The notes: generated from the sequence alone by a model not told the origin. A DNA stretch of 64,000 bases from Aquibaculum arenosum (GCF_029222965.1 NZ_JARHUD010000002.1:124001-188000); one strand, 5' to 3'. Positions 1-10,200 are shown, counted from the first letter of the stretch. Translations and numbers: made by a program.

Positions 1-270
1 GCGCTGGATGATGCGGCTGCGTTCGCTGCGCAGGCGGGTCGAGAGGTAGGTGACGGTCAGGTGCTCGCTGCTCCGCGAGGCGATGAGCGCGCCGCTCATG
101 TAGAGGAAGATCGACGCCATGAGGCTGAGATCATGCGCTGCCGCGAAGTTCCAGCCGAAGACGTAGCGGGCCAAGACCAGCAACAGCAGGAAGCCAGCCA
201 GCGAAAGGCTGCAAAGAATCGCCACGGCGCGGAGCACCGTGGCGATGGTCTTGTCGATCTTGCCTAACAC
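1..270 (-). CDS. TRAP transporter small permease (DctQ family), C-terminus cut by window edge
   Basis: Translating the minus strand from a GTG at 268-270 gives 90 residues open to the window edge. The first membrane segment covers about residues 10-33 and contains the ARYVFGWNF-type motif that DctQ proteins show after helix 1. A second hydrophobic stretch follows around LMASIFLYMSGALIA. DctQ is the 4-TM small membrane subunit of tripartite ATP-independent periplasmic transporters and pairs with a large DctM permease, which should lie beyond position 1. An in-frame TGA sits three codons upstream (277-279), so GTG is the only reasonable start. It lies 28 bp downstream of the binding-protein gene on the same strand, consistent with one operon. 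The family is clear; the substrate is unknown. Confidence 0.8.
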   Translation of the reverse strand, partial: MLGKIDKTIATVLRAVAILCSLSLAGFLLLLVLARYVFGWNFAAAHDLSLMASIFLYMSGALIASRSSEHLTVTYLSTRLRSERSRIIQR

Positions 271-298
271 GTCGTTTCAGTCGGTCCGGGTCTCGAGA

Positions 299-1297
299 TT
301 AGAGTGGGCTGGCGTTGGCCCGCACCACGTCCATGATTTCGGAACCCACCTGGTCTTCCATCTGCGGCCAGACCTTCTCACGCACCACCTTGGCCAGACC
401 CATGATGGTCTCCTCGTCGGGCTCGATGTACTCCATGCCGGATTCCTCGGCGAGTGAAGCGTAGTGTGCGTCGATCTCGCGGCCGTTGACGAAGTGATCT
501 TCCATCACCTTGACCGCGGCGTCCTGAACGACCTTCTGGTGCTCTTCGCTCAGGCCCTCGAAGGAGCCCAAGTTCATGGAGATCATGCCGGTAACGAAGG
601 ACTGCTTGGTGCGCACGTAGTAGTCCAGCGTGTCGCGGAAATACTCGTAATCCCAGTAGATGACGTTGGCTGCATCGCCGTCCACCACGCCGGTCTCAAT
701 GGAGGTGAAGACCTCGCTCCAGTCGATGGAGGCCGTCTGGTAGCCCATGGCTTCCAGAGTCTCGGCCTGTGGGAACATCGGCGGCACGCGGACCTTGATG
801 TCTCCGGCATCCTCAACGGTCAGGGCATACTTGCCGCGGGTTGCAACGCCGTTGAAGCCTTCCGGCCAGGCACCGAAGAACTTGAGGCCCACATCCTGGT
901 AGATGCCGTCCAGCATGCCGTTGATCCAGCCGCCGGGCTTGTAGGCTTCCAGCGCCTCTTCCCAGGTGAAGACCATGTAGGGGGTGTAGATCACGCCGAT
1001 GCGCCGGTCGTAGGCGGTGATCGGCCAGTTGATCATCAGATCGACATCGCCGGCCACGTGCAGGTCGAAAACCTCCTGCTGGCTGCCGAGTTCGTTCTGA
1101 TAGAAGATATCGACCTCGATCTCGCCGTTGGTGCCCTCTTCGATCAACTCCGCCCACTGCTCCATGGAGGCAGCGGTCGGCGAGCCGGGAGCGCCGGAAT
1201 CGGTGGCCAGCTTGAAGGTGATCGCGGAGGCCGAACCCGTGCCCAGCGCCAGGACCGCCGCGGCGGTGAAGGCCAAGGTGGAAAGTGATTTGATCAT
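299..1297 (-). CDS. dctP: TRAP transporter solute-binding protein (DctP/TAXI-like, DctP family)
   Basis: This is a 332-residue periplasmic binding protein. I chose the ATG at 1295-1297 because a GAGGGGAG ribosome binding site lies just upstream and the N-terminus is then a clean signal peptide (hydrophobic core around residues 5-20, cleavage near ASA-I). The DctP fold is supported by the ITFKLATDS start of the mature protein, the ELGSQQEVFDLHVAGDVD stretch and the conserved IKVRVPP arginine strand that normally holds the carboxylate of the ligand. It is first in a TRAP operon with the small permease. The divergent neighbour is a sarcosine oxidase operon, so an amino-acid-derived carboxylate is a reasonable guess, but the ligand cannot be read from sequence. 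An open frame continues upstream of the chosen start but has no signal-peptide logic. Confidence 0.9.
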   Translation of the reverse strand: MIKSLSTLAFTAAAVLALGTGSASAITFKLATDSGAPGSPTAASMEQWAELIEEGTNGEIEVDIFYQNELGSQQEVFDLHVAGDVDLMINWPITAYDRRIGVIYTPYMVFTWEEALEAYKPGGWINGMLDGIYQDVGLKFFGAWPEGFNGVATRGKYALTVEDAGDIKVRVPPMFPQAETLEAMGYQTASIDWSEVFTSIETGVVDGDAANVIYWDYEYFRDTLDYYVRTKQSFVTGMISMNLGSFEGLSEEHQKVVQDAAVKVMEDHFVNGREIDAHYASLAEESGMEYIEPDEETIMGLAKVVREKVWPQMEDQVGSEIMDVVRANASPL

Positions 1298-1353
1298 TTT
1301 CTGCTGCTCCCCTCTCTCGTTATGCAAGGCTGTGACTTGATTTGCCTGTTTCA

Positions 1354-1369
1354 TGGACATTAGTGTCCA
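1354..1369. promoter_or_regulatory. Operator-like perfect inverted repeat between TRAP and sox operons
   Basis: TGGACA-TTAG-TGTCCA is a perfect 6+6 inverted repeat in the short divergent region. It covers the putative -10 of the TRAP promoter and lies 45 bp upstream of soxB, so one bound regulator could control both directions. No obvious cognate regulator is in the window on this side. Its role is inferred from position. Confidence 0.45.
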
Positions 1370-1386
1370 GGGATCGGCGATGTCAA
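1357..1386 (-). promoter_or_regulatory. Candidate sigma-70 promoter of the TRAP operon
   Basis: Read on the minus strand, a perfect TTGACA (1381-1386) is followed after 18 bases by TAATGT (1357-1362), about 60 bases upstream of the dctP start. The -35 is ideal and the -10 is weak, which fits a regulated promoter. The -10 lies inside the palindrome annotated at 1354-1369. Confidence 0.45.
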
Positions 1387-1413
1387 CGAGTTGCAACGGG
1401 ACGGGGCCAAGCC

Positions 1414-2667
1414 TTGGCGAAGGACTATTCGACGCTGCGTCTGCTCCGGGAAGGGCTGCGCGGACACACCGGCTGGCAGCCAGCCTGGCGCGATGCCGAA
1501 CCCAAAGGCGATTACGACGCACTGGTCATCGGCGGCGGCGGGCACGGGCTGGCCACGGCCTACTACCTTGCCAAGAATCATGGCCTGAAGCGGATTGCGC
1601 TGGTGGAGAAAGGCTGGCTGGGCGGCGGCAACACCGGTCGCAACACGACGGCCATCCGCTCCAACTATTTCTACCCGGAAAGCGTGGCGCTCTATGATTT
1701 TGCGCTGAAGCTTTACGAAGGCCTGTCACGCGACCTCAACTACAACATCATGTTCTCGCAGCGCGGTCTGGCCGTGGTGGCCCACTCCGAAGCCGAGATG
1801 GAGATGGCCGCCCGGATCGTGAACGCCATGCAGATCAACGGCACCGACGCCGAACTGCTGAGCCGCGAGCAGGTCCTGGAGAAGGCGCCCCTGCTCAATC
1901 AGAGCGACCGCGCCCGCTATCCCATTTACGGGGGCATCTGGCAGGGCCGCGCAGGGACGGCGCGCCACGACGCTGTGGCCTGGGGCTATGCGCGCGGCGC
2001 CAGCACGCTGGGCGTCGACATCATCCAGAACTGTGAAGTGACCGGCTTCCTGGTCGAACAGGGGCGCTGTGTCGGAGTCGAGACCAGCCGCGGGACCATC
2101 CGCGCCGGGGTGACAGGCATGGCCGTTGCCGGACACTCTGGCGTGCTGGCCGGCCTCGCTGGCTTCCGCTTGCCGATCCGATCTTTCGCGCTGCAGGCCA
2201 TGGTGTCGGAGCCGGTGAAGCCCTGCCTGGATACCGTGTTGCTCTACATGGGAACTGGCACCTATCTCAGCCAATCCGACAAGGGCGAACTGGTGATCGG
2301 CGGAGGGCTCGACCGCGTGCTCTCCTATGGCCAGCGCGGCAATCCGCCGCTGCAGGAGCAGGTGATCTCGGGCATGCTGGAGATGTTCCCCTCCTTCGGG
2401 CAGCTCAAGCTGCTGCGGCAGTGGGCCGGAATCGTGGACGTGGTGCCCGACTCCTCGCCGATCATCGGCCCCTCTCCCCTGCCCGGTCTCTTCATCAACG
2501 GCGGCTGGGGCACCGGCGGCTTCAAGGCCATACCGGCCGGCGGCTGGCTGCTGGCCCACCTGATGGCCACCGGCGAGCATCATGAGATCAGCCGCCCCTT
2601 CGACCTCTCCCGCTTCACCACCGGACGCCTGATCGATGAGGCGGCCGGTTCGGCCATCGCCCACTGA
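1414..2667 (+). CDS. soxB: Sarcosine oxidase beta subunit (FAD-dependent oxidoreductase)
   Basis: SoxB is the flavin subunit of heterotetrameric sarcosine oxidase, which oxidises sarcosine to glycine, passes the one-carbon unit to tetrahydrofolate and makes H2O2. The dinucleotide-binding motif VIGGGGHGLATAYYLA lies near residues 38-53, followed by the GGGNTGRNTT flavin loop. The conserved RHDAVAWG segment near residue 185 contains the histidine that in this family carries covalent FMN. The C-terminal GWGTGGFKA glycine-rich loop is present. I start at TTG 1414: the resulting 417 residues match the family length, and the N-terminus (AKDYSTLRLL...GHTGW) aligns with the usual M-x-R-Y-S start. The only other in-frame start is TTG 1342, which would add residues unlike the family. 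First gene of soxBDAG. Confidence 0.93.
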   Translation: MAKDYSTLRLLREGLRGHTGWQPAWRDAEPKGDYDALVIGGGGHGLATAYYLAKNHGLKRIALVEKGWLGGGNTGRNTTAIRSNYFYPESVALYDFALKLYEGLSRDLNYNIMFSQRGLAVVAHSEAEMEMAARIVNAMQINGTDAELLSREQVLEKAPLLNQSDRARYPIYGGIWQGRAGTARHDAVAWGYARGASTLGVDIIQNCEVTGFLVEQGRCVGVETSRGTIRAGVTGMAVAGHSGVLAGLAGFRLPIRSFALQAMVSEPVKPCLDTVLLYMGTGTYLSQSDKGELVIGGGLDRVLSYGQRGNPPLQEQVISGMLEMFPSFGQLKLLRQWAGIVDVVPDSSPIIGPSPLPGLFINGGWGTGGFKAIPAGGWLLAHLMATGEHHEISRPFDLSRFTTGRLIDEAAGSAIAH

Positions 2668-2688
2668 TCGGCGCCCAGGAGGCATTTC

Positions 2689-2955
2689 ATGCAGCGCTTT
2701 CCCTGCCCCTTCTGCGGACTTCGCGACGAAACCGAGTTCCACTACGGGGGCGAAGCCGGCAACGACAGGCCGGAACCAGCCGCAGAGGTGAGCGACCAGG
2801 GCTGGGCCGAGTATCTTCACATCGAGACCAACCCAAAGGGACGCTCGCGCGAGATCTGGGTGCACATGACGTGCGGCGAGTTTTTCCTGCTGGAGCGCGA
2901 TACGGTGACGCACGAGGTCTTTGCCAGCGAGAGCCTGCGGAGGGCCGCGCCATGA
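2689..2955 (+). CDS. soxD: Sarcosine oxidase delta subunit (zinc-binding)
   Basis: An 88-residue protein preceded by an AGGAGG-like site. It begins with the SoxD zinc motif FPCPFCG, has the family WAEYLHIETNPKG stretch and the downstream HMTCGEFF His/Cys pair that completes the zinc site. The family length is about 90-100 residues. In the heterotetramer the delta subunit is structural and holds zinc. Its stop codon overlaps the soxA start (ATGA at 2952-2955), so the two are translationally coupled. Confidence 0.93.
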   Translation: MQRFPCPFCGLRDETEFHYGGEAGNDRPEPAAEVSDQGWAEYLHIETNPKGRSREIWVHMTCGEFFLLERDTVTHEVFASESLRRAAP

Positions 2956-5807
2956 CCGCCGCCAGCCAGAGCAAGCAGCACACGACGTCCACCGACGCGC
3001 TGACCTTCACCTTCGACGGGCGCGCGCTTGTCGGGCGGCATGGCGACACGGTTGCGTCTGCCCTGCTCGCCAACGGCGTCTTCACCATCGGACGCAGCTT
3101 CAAGTACCACCGCCCGCGCGGCTTCTGGAGCGCCGGCGCCGAAGAGCCCAACGGGCTCTTCGACATCCGCCACCAGGGTCGCCACCACCCCAATGCCCGC
3201 GGCACCCTCGTGCCGCTGGAGGCGGGTATGGAAGTACGCTCGGTCAACACGAGTCCCTCTGCTGCGCAGGATCGCCTCAGCCTGCTGGATCGGCTGGGTC
3301 GCTTCCTGCCAGCCGGCTTCTACTACAAGACCTTCCTGTGGCCCGACTGGCATCTCTACGAACCGCGCATCCGCGCCATGGCAGGCCTGGGTCGCCTCGA
3401 CCCGGCCTTCGAGCCACCGGGGAACTCGCCTCAACGCTCTCTCCATTGTGACCTGCTGATCATCGGCGCCGGGCCCGCAGGACTGGCAGCAGCCCACGCC
3501 GCCGCAACCGCCGGCCGGCGCGTGCTTCTCGTCGAGCTGCAGCGCCAGGCCGGCGGCAGCCTGCTGCACCGCCCGGCCCGGATCGAGGGCCTCGACGGGA
3601 CGGACTGGGTTGCCGCCACGCTCAACAAGCTGTCGGACCAAGGCGGAGAGCTTCTGACGAGTACAACCGCCTACGGCATCTATGACCACAACCTGGTCTG
3701 CCTCTGGGAACAGCGGCAGGGCCGGCCGGACCGCCTCTGGCGCGTGCGCCCGCGGGAGATCGTCCTGGCCACCGGTGCTAGTGAACGCCCTCTGGTTTTT
3801 GAGAACAACGACCGCCCGGGCATACTCTCGGCTGACGCAGGCTTGCACTATCTGCGCCGCCATGGGGTGCGCCTGGGCGAGCGGGTGGTGATCGCCACCA
3901 ACAACGACAGCGTCTGGCCAGTCGCCACGGGGCTGCGCGACGCCGGCGCCAGGGTCACCATCGCCGACAGCCGCGCGCAGGCGTCTCTGCCCGCGCCCGA
4001 GGGCGTAGAACTGTTGACCAGCGCGCCCGTCACCTCGGTCCAGGGTCGCAAGCGGGCCGAGGCCGTCATTGTGAAAGGTCGCAGTCTCGCGGCGGATCTC
4101 GTGCTGGTCTCTGGCGGCTTTACGCCCAACGTGCACCTCTACTGCCAGGCCCGAGGCCGTCTGCACTATGACGAAGAACGCCTCGCCTTCCGGCCGGGCC
4201 AGGCCGTCCCAGGCCTGCAGGTTGTCGGCGCGGCCAATGGCACTTTCCTGCTGGCCGATGCCCTCAAGGAAGGGCACCGGAGCGCCGGCAGCAAGGAGGA
4301 TGTGCCGCGCGCTGAGGCCGCCCTCGAACAGTTCAGCATCGAGGCTGCCTGGCCCGACACCAAGCTGGCCGGGCGGCAATGGATCGATTTTCAGAATGAC
4401 GTGACGCTCAAGGATGTGGCACTGGCGGCGCAGGAGAACTTCCGCTCCGTCGAGCATCTCAAGCGCTACACCACGCTCGGCATGGCAACCGACCAGGGCA
4501 AGACCTCGAACATGAACGGCCTGGCGGCCATGGCGGCGGTCACCGGGCGGACCATTCCCGAAGTCGGCACCACCACCTTTCGCCCGCCCTACGTGCCGGT
4601 GCCCTTCACGGTGATCGCCGGGCGGCGCCGAGGCGAGCTCTTCTCGCCGGTGCGGCGCTTGGTGCTGGAGAACGCGCACCGGCAGGCCGGCGCCGCATTT
4701 CGCGAGTATGGCTCCTGGCTGCGCCCGGCCTTTTACGGCGTCGGTACGCCGGAAGAGGCGATCCACCGCGAGGCACGGCAGGCGCGCCAATCCGTTGGAC
4801 TCTTCGACGGCTCGCCACTCGGCAAGATCGAGGTCATGGGCCCCCAGGCTGCGGCTCTGCTGGATTTCAATTCCTACAATCGCCTCTCGACCCTGAAGCC
4901 CGGCCGCATCCGCTACGGCTTCATGCTGACCGAAAGCGGCGTGGTCTACGACGACGGCGTGGTGCTGCGGGTGAGCGAGGATCACTTCATCGTTTCCTGC
5001 TCCTCCGGCCACGTGCCGGGTGTGGTCATGCGGCTGGAGGAGTGGCGGCAGGACCGCTTCGACCCGAGCCAGGTCGTGGTGCACAACTCCACGGCCCAGT
5101 GGTCGACCCTGACCGCCACCGGCCCGCAGGCCCGGTCGTTGGTCGCTGCACTGGACCTGGGCGTCGACCTCGGCGACGACGCCCTGCCGCACATGGCATT
5201 CGCTCAGGGGCGCTTCCGGCAGTGGCCCGTGCGGGTGGCCCGGGTCAGCTTCACCGGTGACCGCTCCTACGAACTCTCCCTGCCGGCCGCCGGTGCACTG
5301 ACACTCTGGCAGCGCATGCTGGTGGAGGGGCAGAAGCGCGAGGCGACCCTGCTCGGCTCCGAAGCCTTGATGATCCTGCGGGCCGAGAAGGGCTATATCG
5401 TCGCCGGCAAGGACACGGACGGCTACACCATGCCCATGGACCTGGGCCTCAGCGGGCCGCGCGAGAAGCGACAGGACGAATATGTCGGCAAGCGTGCGCT
5501 CTTTACCCCCGAGGCCACCAAGCCGAACCGGCCCGCACTCGTCGGCCTCGAGGTGGAAGGGTCGGAACCGCTGCCCACCGGCGCCCACGCCATCGAGCGG
5601 AGCGGAACGGGTCAGCGCTCGCTCGGCTTCGTGACCTCCAGCTATTGGAGCCCGATGCTCGGCCGCCCCATCGCCCTGGCGCTCGTCGAGGCGGGCCGGG
5701 CGCGCCTGCAGCAGGAGATCGAGATCTATCATCTCGGCCAGCAGCGCCGGGCGCGGGTGGTGGCACCCTGCGCTTTCGATCCCGAAGGAGCGCGCCTCAA
5801 TGCGTGA
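2952..5807 (+). CDS. soxA: Sarcosine oxidase alpha subunit
   Basis: A 951-residue subunit that binds NAD+ and tetrahydrofolate. Residues 15-100 are a 2Fe-2S-ferredoxin-like fold (Fer2_4) domain (FDGRALVGRHGDTVASALLANG). Residues 166-200 carry the Rossmann motif LLIIGAGPAGLAAA. The C-terminal ~370 residues are a GCV_T/aminomethyltransferase-like folate-binding domain. The length is typical. I start at ATG 2952, whose ATGA overlaps the soxD stop; the frame is open further upstream only inside soxD. The end overlaps soxG by 8 bases. A very long antisense open frame is a G+C codon-bias shadow. Confidence 0.95.
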   Translation: MTAASQSKQHTTSTDALTFTFDGRALVGRHGDTVASALLANGVFTIGRSFKYHRPRGFWSAGAEEPNGLFDIRHQGRHHPNARGTLVPLEAGMEVRSVNTSPSAAQDRLSLLDRLGRFLPAGFYYKTFLWPDWHLYEPRIRAMAGLGRLDPAFEPPGNSPQRSLHCDLLIIGAGPAGLAAAHAAATAGRRVLLVELQRQAGGSLLHRPARIEGLDGTDWVAATLNKLSDQGGELLTSTTAYGIYDHNLVCLWEQRQGRPDRLWRVRPREIVLATGASERPLVFENNDRPGILSADAGLHYLRRHGVRLGERVVIATNNDSVWPVATGLRDAGARVTIADSRAQASLPAPEGVELLTSAPVTSVQGRKRAEAVIVKGRSLAADLVLVSGGFTPNVHLYCQARGRLHYDEERLAFRPGQAVPGLQVVGAANGTFLLADALKEGHRSAGSKEDVPRAEAALEQFSIEAAWPDTKLAGRQWIDFQNDVTLKDVALAAQENFRSVEHLKRYTTLGMATDQGKTSNMNGLAAMAAVTGRTIPEVGTTTFRPPYVPVPFTVIAGRRRGELFSPVRRLVLENAHRQAGAAFREYGSWLRPAFYGVGTPEEAIHREARQARQSVGLFDGSPLGKIEVMGPQAAALLDFNSYNRLSTLKPGRIRYGFMLTESGVVYDDGVVLRVSEDHFIVSCSSGHVPGVVMRLEEWRQDRFDPSQVVVHNSTAQWSTLTATGPQARSLVAALDLGVDLGDDALPHMAFAQGRFRQWPVRVARVSFTGDRSYELSLPAAGALTLWQRMLVEGQKREATLLGSEALMILRAEKGYIVAGKDTDGYTMPMDLGLSGPREKRQDEYVGKRALFTPEATKPNRPALVGLEVEGSEPLPTGAHAIERSGTGQRSLGFVTSSYWSPMLGRPIALALVEAGRARLQQEIEIYHLGQQRRARVVAPCAFDPEGARLNA

Positions 5808-6324
5808 TTTCGCCCAGAAGTGGACCGCCTTTCCCGAGTGGAGCGAAGCCGAACTGCTGCGCGACGGCTGGCGGGCGCGAGTGGTGCCCGGGCTATCCCA
5901 GACTCTGGTCAGCGGCGCGCTGGACAAGGCCTGGGCTCAACTCGGCCCGGAGGGCGCGGAGGTCGGACTGTGGCAGATTGCATCGCCCGAAACCCCCTAC
6001 CGGGTGCGAATCGCCCGCGATCGCGCCCTGCTCGTCTCCCCCGAGGCAATGGCGTTCGATCCGGGCTGGCACGCCGACGGATGGGCGGCCACGGTGGCAG
6101 ACAACAGCTACGCCGTTCTGGAGCTCGAAGGGAGCGAGACGCGCAACGTCGTGAGCGAGGCGACCACCGCCGATCTGGACGCTGGCAGCCCCTCGGCCGC
6201 CACACTGTTTGCCGGACTGCAGAGCGTTCTGCTCTATCGCACAGCGGAGGCCAGGGTGCGCCTGCACGTAGAATCGGGCTACCTTCCCTACCTGTGGCGC
6301 TGGCTGGAAACGCGCCCGGAGTAG
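5800..6324 (+). CDS. soxG: Sarcosine oxidase gamma subunit
   Basis: 174 residues, overlapping soxA by 8 bases. The sequence is poorly conserved in general, but the place in the operon, the length, and the pattern of a short folate-domain-like protein ending in PYLWRWLETRPE fit SoxG. Gamma packs against the alpha subunit in the tetramer. The order B-D-A-G is the classical bacterial arrangement. Confidence 0.88.
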   Translation: MRDFAQKWTAFPEWSEAELLRDGWRARVVPGLSQTLVSGALDKAWAQLGPEGAEVGLWQIASPETPYRVRIARDRALLVSPEAMAFDPGWHADGWAATVADNSYAVLELEGSETRNVVSEATTADLDAGSPSAATLFAGLQSVLLYRTAEARVRLHVESGYLPYLWRWLETRPE

Positions 6325-6356
6325 AGCAATTCAAGCAAATCGTAAGGAGGATGGGC

Positions 6357-7151
6357 ATGCGCCTGGGAATCATCGGTGCCACCGGCTGGCTCGGCAGCGC
6401 CCTGGGCAAGGCCGTGCTCAACAGCGGCCTTGTGGAGCCGCAGGATCTCGTGCTGCTGAACCGCAGCGGCCCCCGTCCCGACTACCTCGGCTACAGTGAG
6501 CCGCACTGGGCCAGCGATCCGGCGGACCTGGTGGCACGCGCGGACGTGATCGTGCTTTCCGTTCGGCCCGAGGACTATGCGGGGCTCGGTCTGCGAGCCG
6601 AAGGCCGATTGCTACTCTCCTTCCTGGCCGGCACACCGCTCGAGGTACTCGCAGCCAGTGGTGCCCGCGTGGTGCGCTCCGCCCCAAACGGCGCTGCGGA
6701 TCGGGGACAGTCCTACACCCCCTGGATCGCCGGACCGGATGTGACACGAGAGGATCGGGCCGTCGTTTGTGACTTGCTGTCCACTGTGGGCCGCGAGGAC
6801 GAGGTGGATAACGAAGCGCAGATCGACTATCTCACCGCGCTCTCCGGCTCCGGAGCCGCCTACCCGGCCTTGATGGCTGCTGCCATGCTCGCGGACGCGC
6901 GCAAGGCCGGTCTACCCGAAGGCGTCGCCCAGCGCGCGGTGGAAGCCGCGGTGTGCGACGGCGGCGAAACCCTGCGCGGACACATCGGCGAGGCGGAAGA
7001 GACCGTGGCCCTCTACCGCAGCTACCGGGGCACCACGGCCGCCGGACTGGACGCTGCCGAAGGCGCCGGGTTCTCCAAAGCACTTGCCGAAGCCTTAGGC
7101 GCTGCGACTGAGAAGGCGCGTGCGATCAGTGACGAAGCGAAGAAGCGATAG
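6357..7151 (+). CDS. Pyrroline-5-carboxylate reductase family protein (ProC-like)
   Basis: 264 residues. TAAGGAGG ends at 6350, so the second ATG (6357, six bases on) is preferred over the ATG at 6351 that touches the site. The N-terminus MRLGIIGATGWLG is a Rossmann NAD(P) motif, but with GATGWLG instead of the GxGxMG usual in housekeeping ProC. The C-terminal dimerisation domain carries the family signature ALSGSGAAYPALMAAAMLAD. The typical reaction is reduction of 1-pyrroline-5-carboxylate to proline with NAD(P)H. It sits 32 bp behind soxG, so it is probably co-transcribed, which points to N-methyl-amino-acid or imino-acid catabolism rather than general proline synthesis. Another cyclic imine substrate is possible. 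Confidence 0.82.
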   Translation: MRLGIIGATGWLGSALGKAVLNSGLVEPQDLVLLNRSGPRPDYLGYSEPHWASDPADLVARADVIVLSVRPEDYAGLGLRAEGRLLLSFLAGTPLEVLAASGARVVRSAPNGAADRGQSYTPWIAGPDVTREDRAVVCDLLSTVGREDEVDNEAQIDYLTALSGSGAAYPALMAAAMLADARKAGLPEGVAQRAVEAAVCDGGETLRGHIGEAEETVALYRSYRGTTAAGLDAAEGAGFSKALAEALGAATEKARAISDEAKKR

Positions 7152-7299
7152 CGCTTCGGCGCCCGGCCCCATCAGAACGCTCGACAAGCGAACCGAAAGC
7201 ACCGATGGCCTCCCGCCCTGTGATGCGGTAGAAAGTGAAACTCGTAGCGATAGCGAACATTTGGCCGGTTGCGAGCAACAGTCTCAAACGTGAGCGGCA

Positions 7300-10200
7300 A
7301 TGCTTCAGAAGAACCCTCCCGGCTCGGCGGCAGCTGAAGGTCGATCCTTGCAGGCTTCCGACCCACGCGGAGCCGGCATAAGGATCTCTATCGCCTGGAC
7401 GGCCCGCGCTGACGGCAGCGTCGATTACATCAGCCCGAACTTTTACGAGCTCATCGGTCGGACCGCCGCGGGGTACAGCCCTAGAACCTGGCTGGATGCT
7501 CTGCACCCCGATGACCAAGAACGCGGCAGAGAGGGCTGGCAGCAGGCCGTTGGCAGCCGTCAAGTCTATGCGGAGGAGCTTCGCCTGCAGCTTGGTGATG
7601 AGGGCACTCATCGCTCTTTCCTCTTCACCGCCCACCCAATGCTGGATGCGAACGGCAAGCTCACTCACTGGCACGGCAACGCCGTCGAACTGCGCCCACA
7701 GGCACAGTCCGCCCCGGCTTCCCGCCGGAGGCGGGACGCTCATGCCAAAGGTGCCGACACCGGAGATCGCAGCGAGCAGTTCGATGCCCTCTTGGACGCA
7801 GTGCCGGCACCAATCTGGGCCGCAGATGGCGATGGGCGCGTGTATTATGCCAATGGCATCCTCTTCGCCTGGCTGGGCTACACGCGCGAGGAGTTCGACC
7901 CACGCCACTGGCTTTCCCTGATCCATCCCGATGATCTCGACTGCGTCGAGCGCACTGCCAGGGAGGCCGTGCAAGCGGGCGAGAGCTTTGCCGTCGAGTT
8001 GCGCCTGCGTCAAGGTGACGGGAGCTATCGCTGGTACGTGGACACCGGAGCCCCGCTCAAGGACGAGAGGGGTCGGGTCCTCAAGTACTACGGCACCCTC
8101 ACCGACATCGACCGTCTGAAGGCTGCCAGCGAAGCGCTGCGCGACAGCGAGGCACGCCAGCGGGCCATCATCGAGAATGAACCGGAGTGCGTGAAGCTCG
8201 TTGCCGCTGACGGCAAACTGCTCGACATAAACCCGGCGGGGTTACACCTGATTGAGGCAAACAGCCGCGAAGAGGTTGTCGGAACCATCGTTCGAGGTCT
8301 GGTGCATCCCCAGGATCGCGAGCGCTACAAGACGCTGCACCGAGAGGCTATGAACGGCCACACTGGCCAAGCATCCTTCCGGTTGATCGGTCTGAAGGGC
8401 ACGACGCGCTGGATGTCGGCCCATGCCACACCGATGTATGACGCCAGCGGGCAGGTCTACGCGGTCCTGAGCGTCACCCGGGACATCACAGAGCAGCGCC
8501 ATCTCGCCGAGCTGCGGGAGTTGGAAGCCAGCATTCTAGATGCGGTCAGCGCGGGCCTGCCCCTATCGGCAATCCTGGGAACCCTGACCGAGACCGTCGA
8601 CCGGTTGCAGCCAGGGGTGCGCTCCTCCGTGCTGCTGGTCGAGGATGACCGGCTGCGCCACGGCGCCGCGCCCCATCTAACCGAAGCCTATAATCGTCTC
8701 GTGGATGGCCTGCCGGTGCGCGAAGGCGTCGGATCCTGCGGTACAGCCGCGGCCCGCCGCCGTCAGGTCGTGGTCGAAGACACGCAGACCAGTCCTCTGT
8801 GGCGAGACTATCGCGAGGTTGCGAAAGCGCACAACCTGGCTGCCTGCTGGTCGACGCCGGTGCTGGATGCTGAGGGTGCTGTGCTCGCCACCTTCGCCAT
8901 GTACTACGATCACCCGTTACGCCCGTCATCCTCCGAGCAGGCCTTCATTGCGCGCATCGGTCAGTTCCTGCGGGTAGCAATTGAGCGCACACGTCAGCAC
9001 CAGAGACTGCGGGAAAGCGAAGCAAACTTCCGATCGGTGTACGACCTGGTCCCTGTTTCCATCTGGGAGGAGGACTGGAGCGGTCCGATTGGCATTATCA
9101 AGCGCTTGCGTGACCAAGGGATCACAGATGTCGGCGCAGCGTTGCTGGCTGATGACGCCCTCATGGCAGAGGCCCTCTCGGGCACACGCGTGCTCAACGC
9201 GAACGCCACCGCAGTTTCCATGTTCGGTGCGAAGGATCAGGCACACCTCATGGAATCCTTCCCGATCGTGTTTGGCGGGGAGGTTACGCGCAAAGCCTTC
9301 ATTAAAGGCATCGCCGCGCTGGCGAAGGGGGCGCGCGATTACGAGGCCGAAAACACACTGCACGACATCTCGGGCCGCCCTTTTGACGTCCTTGCACGCT
9401 TTTCCCTGCCCGACATCGACAAAGGCGAGACCCGGGTGCTGGTCACCGAAATGGACATCACAGAGCGCAAGTATGCCAATGACCGCTTTCGCGTGATTGC
9501 GCAGGCTACAAGCGACGTTGTTTGGGATCGGGAACTGCCCAACGGCAAGGTTTGGTACAGTGAGGGGATGCTCAACGTCTTCGGCTACCCGCCCGAGGCG
9601 CTCAGCAAGAGTGCCGAACTCTGGACGGACCTGATTCATCCCGAGGACCGCGAAAGGGTATTGGCAGCGGCGCAGGAGGCCTTCGGCGGAGGAAAACCCT
9701 ATCGGGAGTTTTACCGGGTGGCCCGCGCCGACGGCAGCTGGGCGCATGTCCGTGATCAGGGTTTTCTATTGAATGACGCTTCCGGACGGCCGGTGCGCAT
9801 GATCGGCAGCGTGGTCGACGTCTCGGAACAGCATAAGCTCGAGGAGCAACTGCGCGAGGCACAGCGCCTGGATGCCATCGGTCATCTCACCGGCGGCATC
9901 GCCCACGACTTTAACAATCTCCTGACCGTCATTTTGGGCAATGCGGAATTGCTAAGCGAAAGCCTCTCAGACAACCCGGAGTTGGCCCGGCTGGCAGACA
10001 TGACGGGAACAGCCGCGCTGAAGGGCGCTGAGTTGACTGCGCGGCTGCTCGCCTTCGCCCGCAAGCAGCCGCTCAACCCCAAGGCGGTCGACGTCAACGC
10101 CCTCGTACGAGGCCTGGAGGAGATGCTACGTCGGACACTGGGCGAGCCGATCGAGCTCGAAGTGAATGCCGGCGCGGGCATTCCGGCTGCCCTGCTCGAC

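Noticed and set aside
2817-5927. A 1036-codon open frame on the minus strand opposite soxA
   Set aside because: It is a shadow of G+C-biased codons; its translation has no domain, is low in hydrophobic order, and the plus strand encodes a clear SoxA.
7142-7157. Small hairpin GAAGCG-ATAG-CGCTTC at the proC stop
   Set aside because: Only six base pairs, overlaps the stop codon and has no T run; not a credible terminator.
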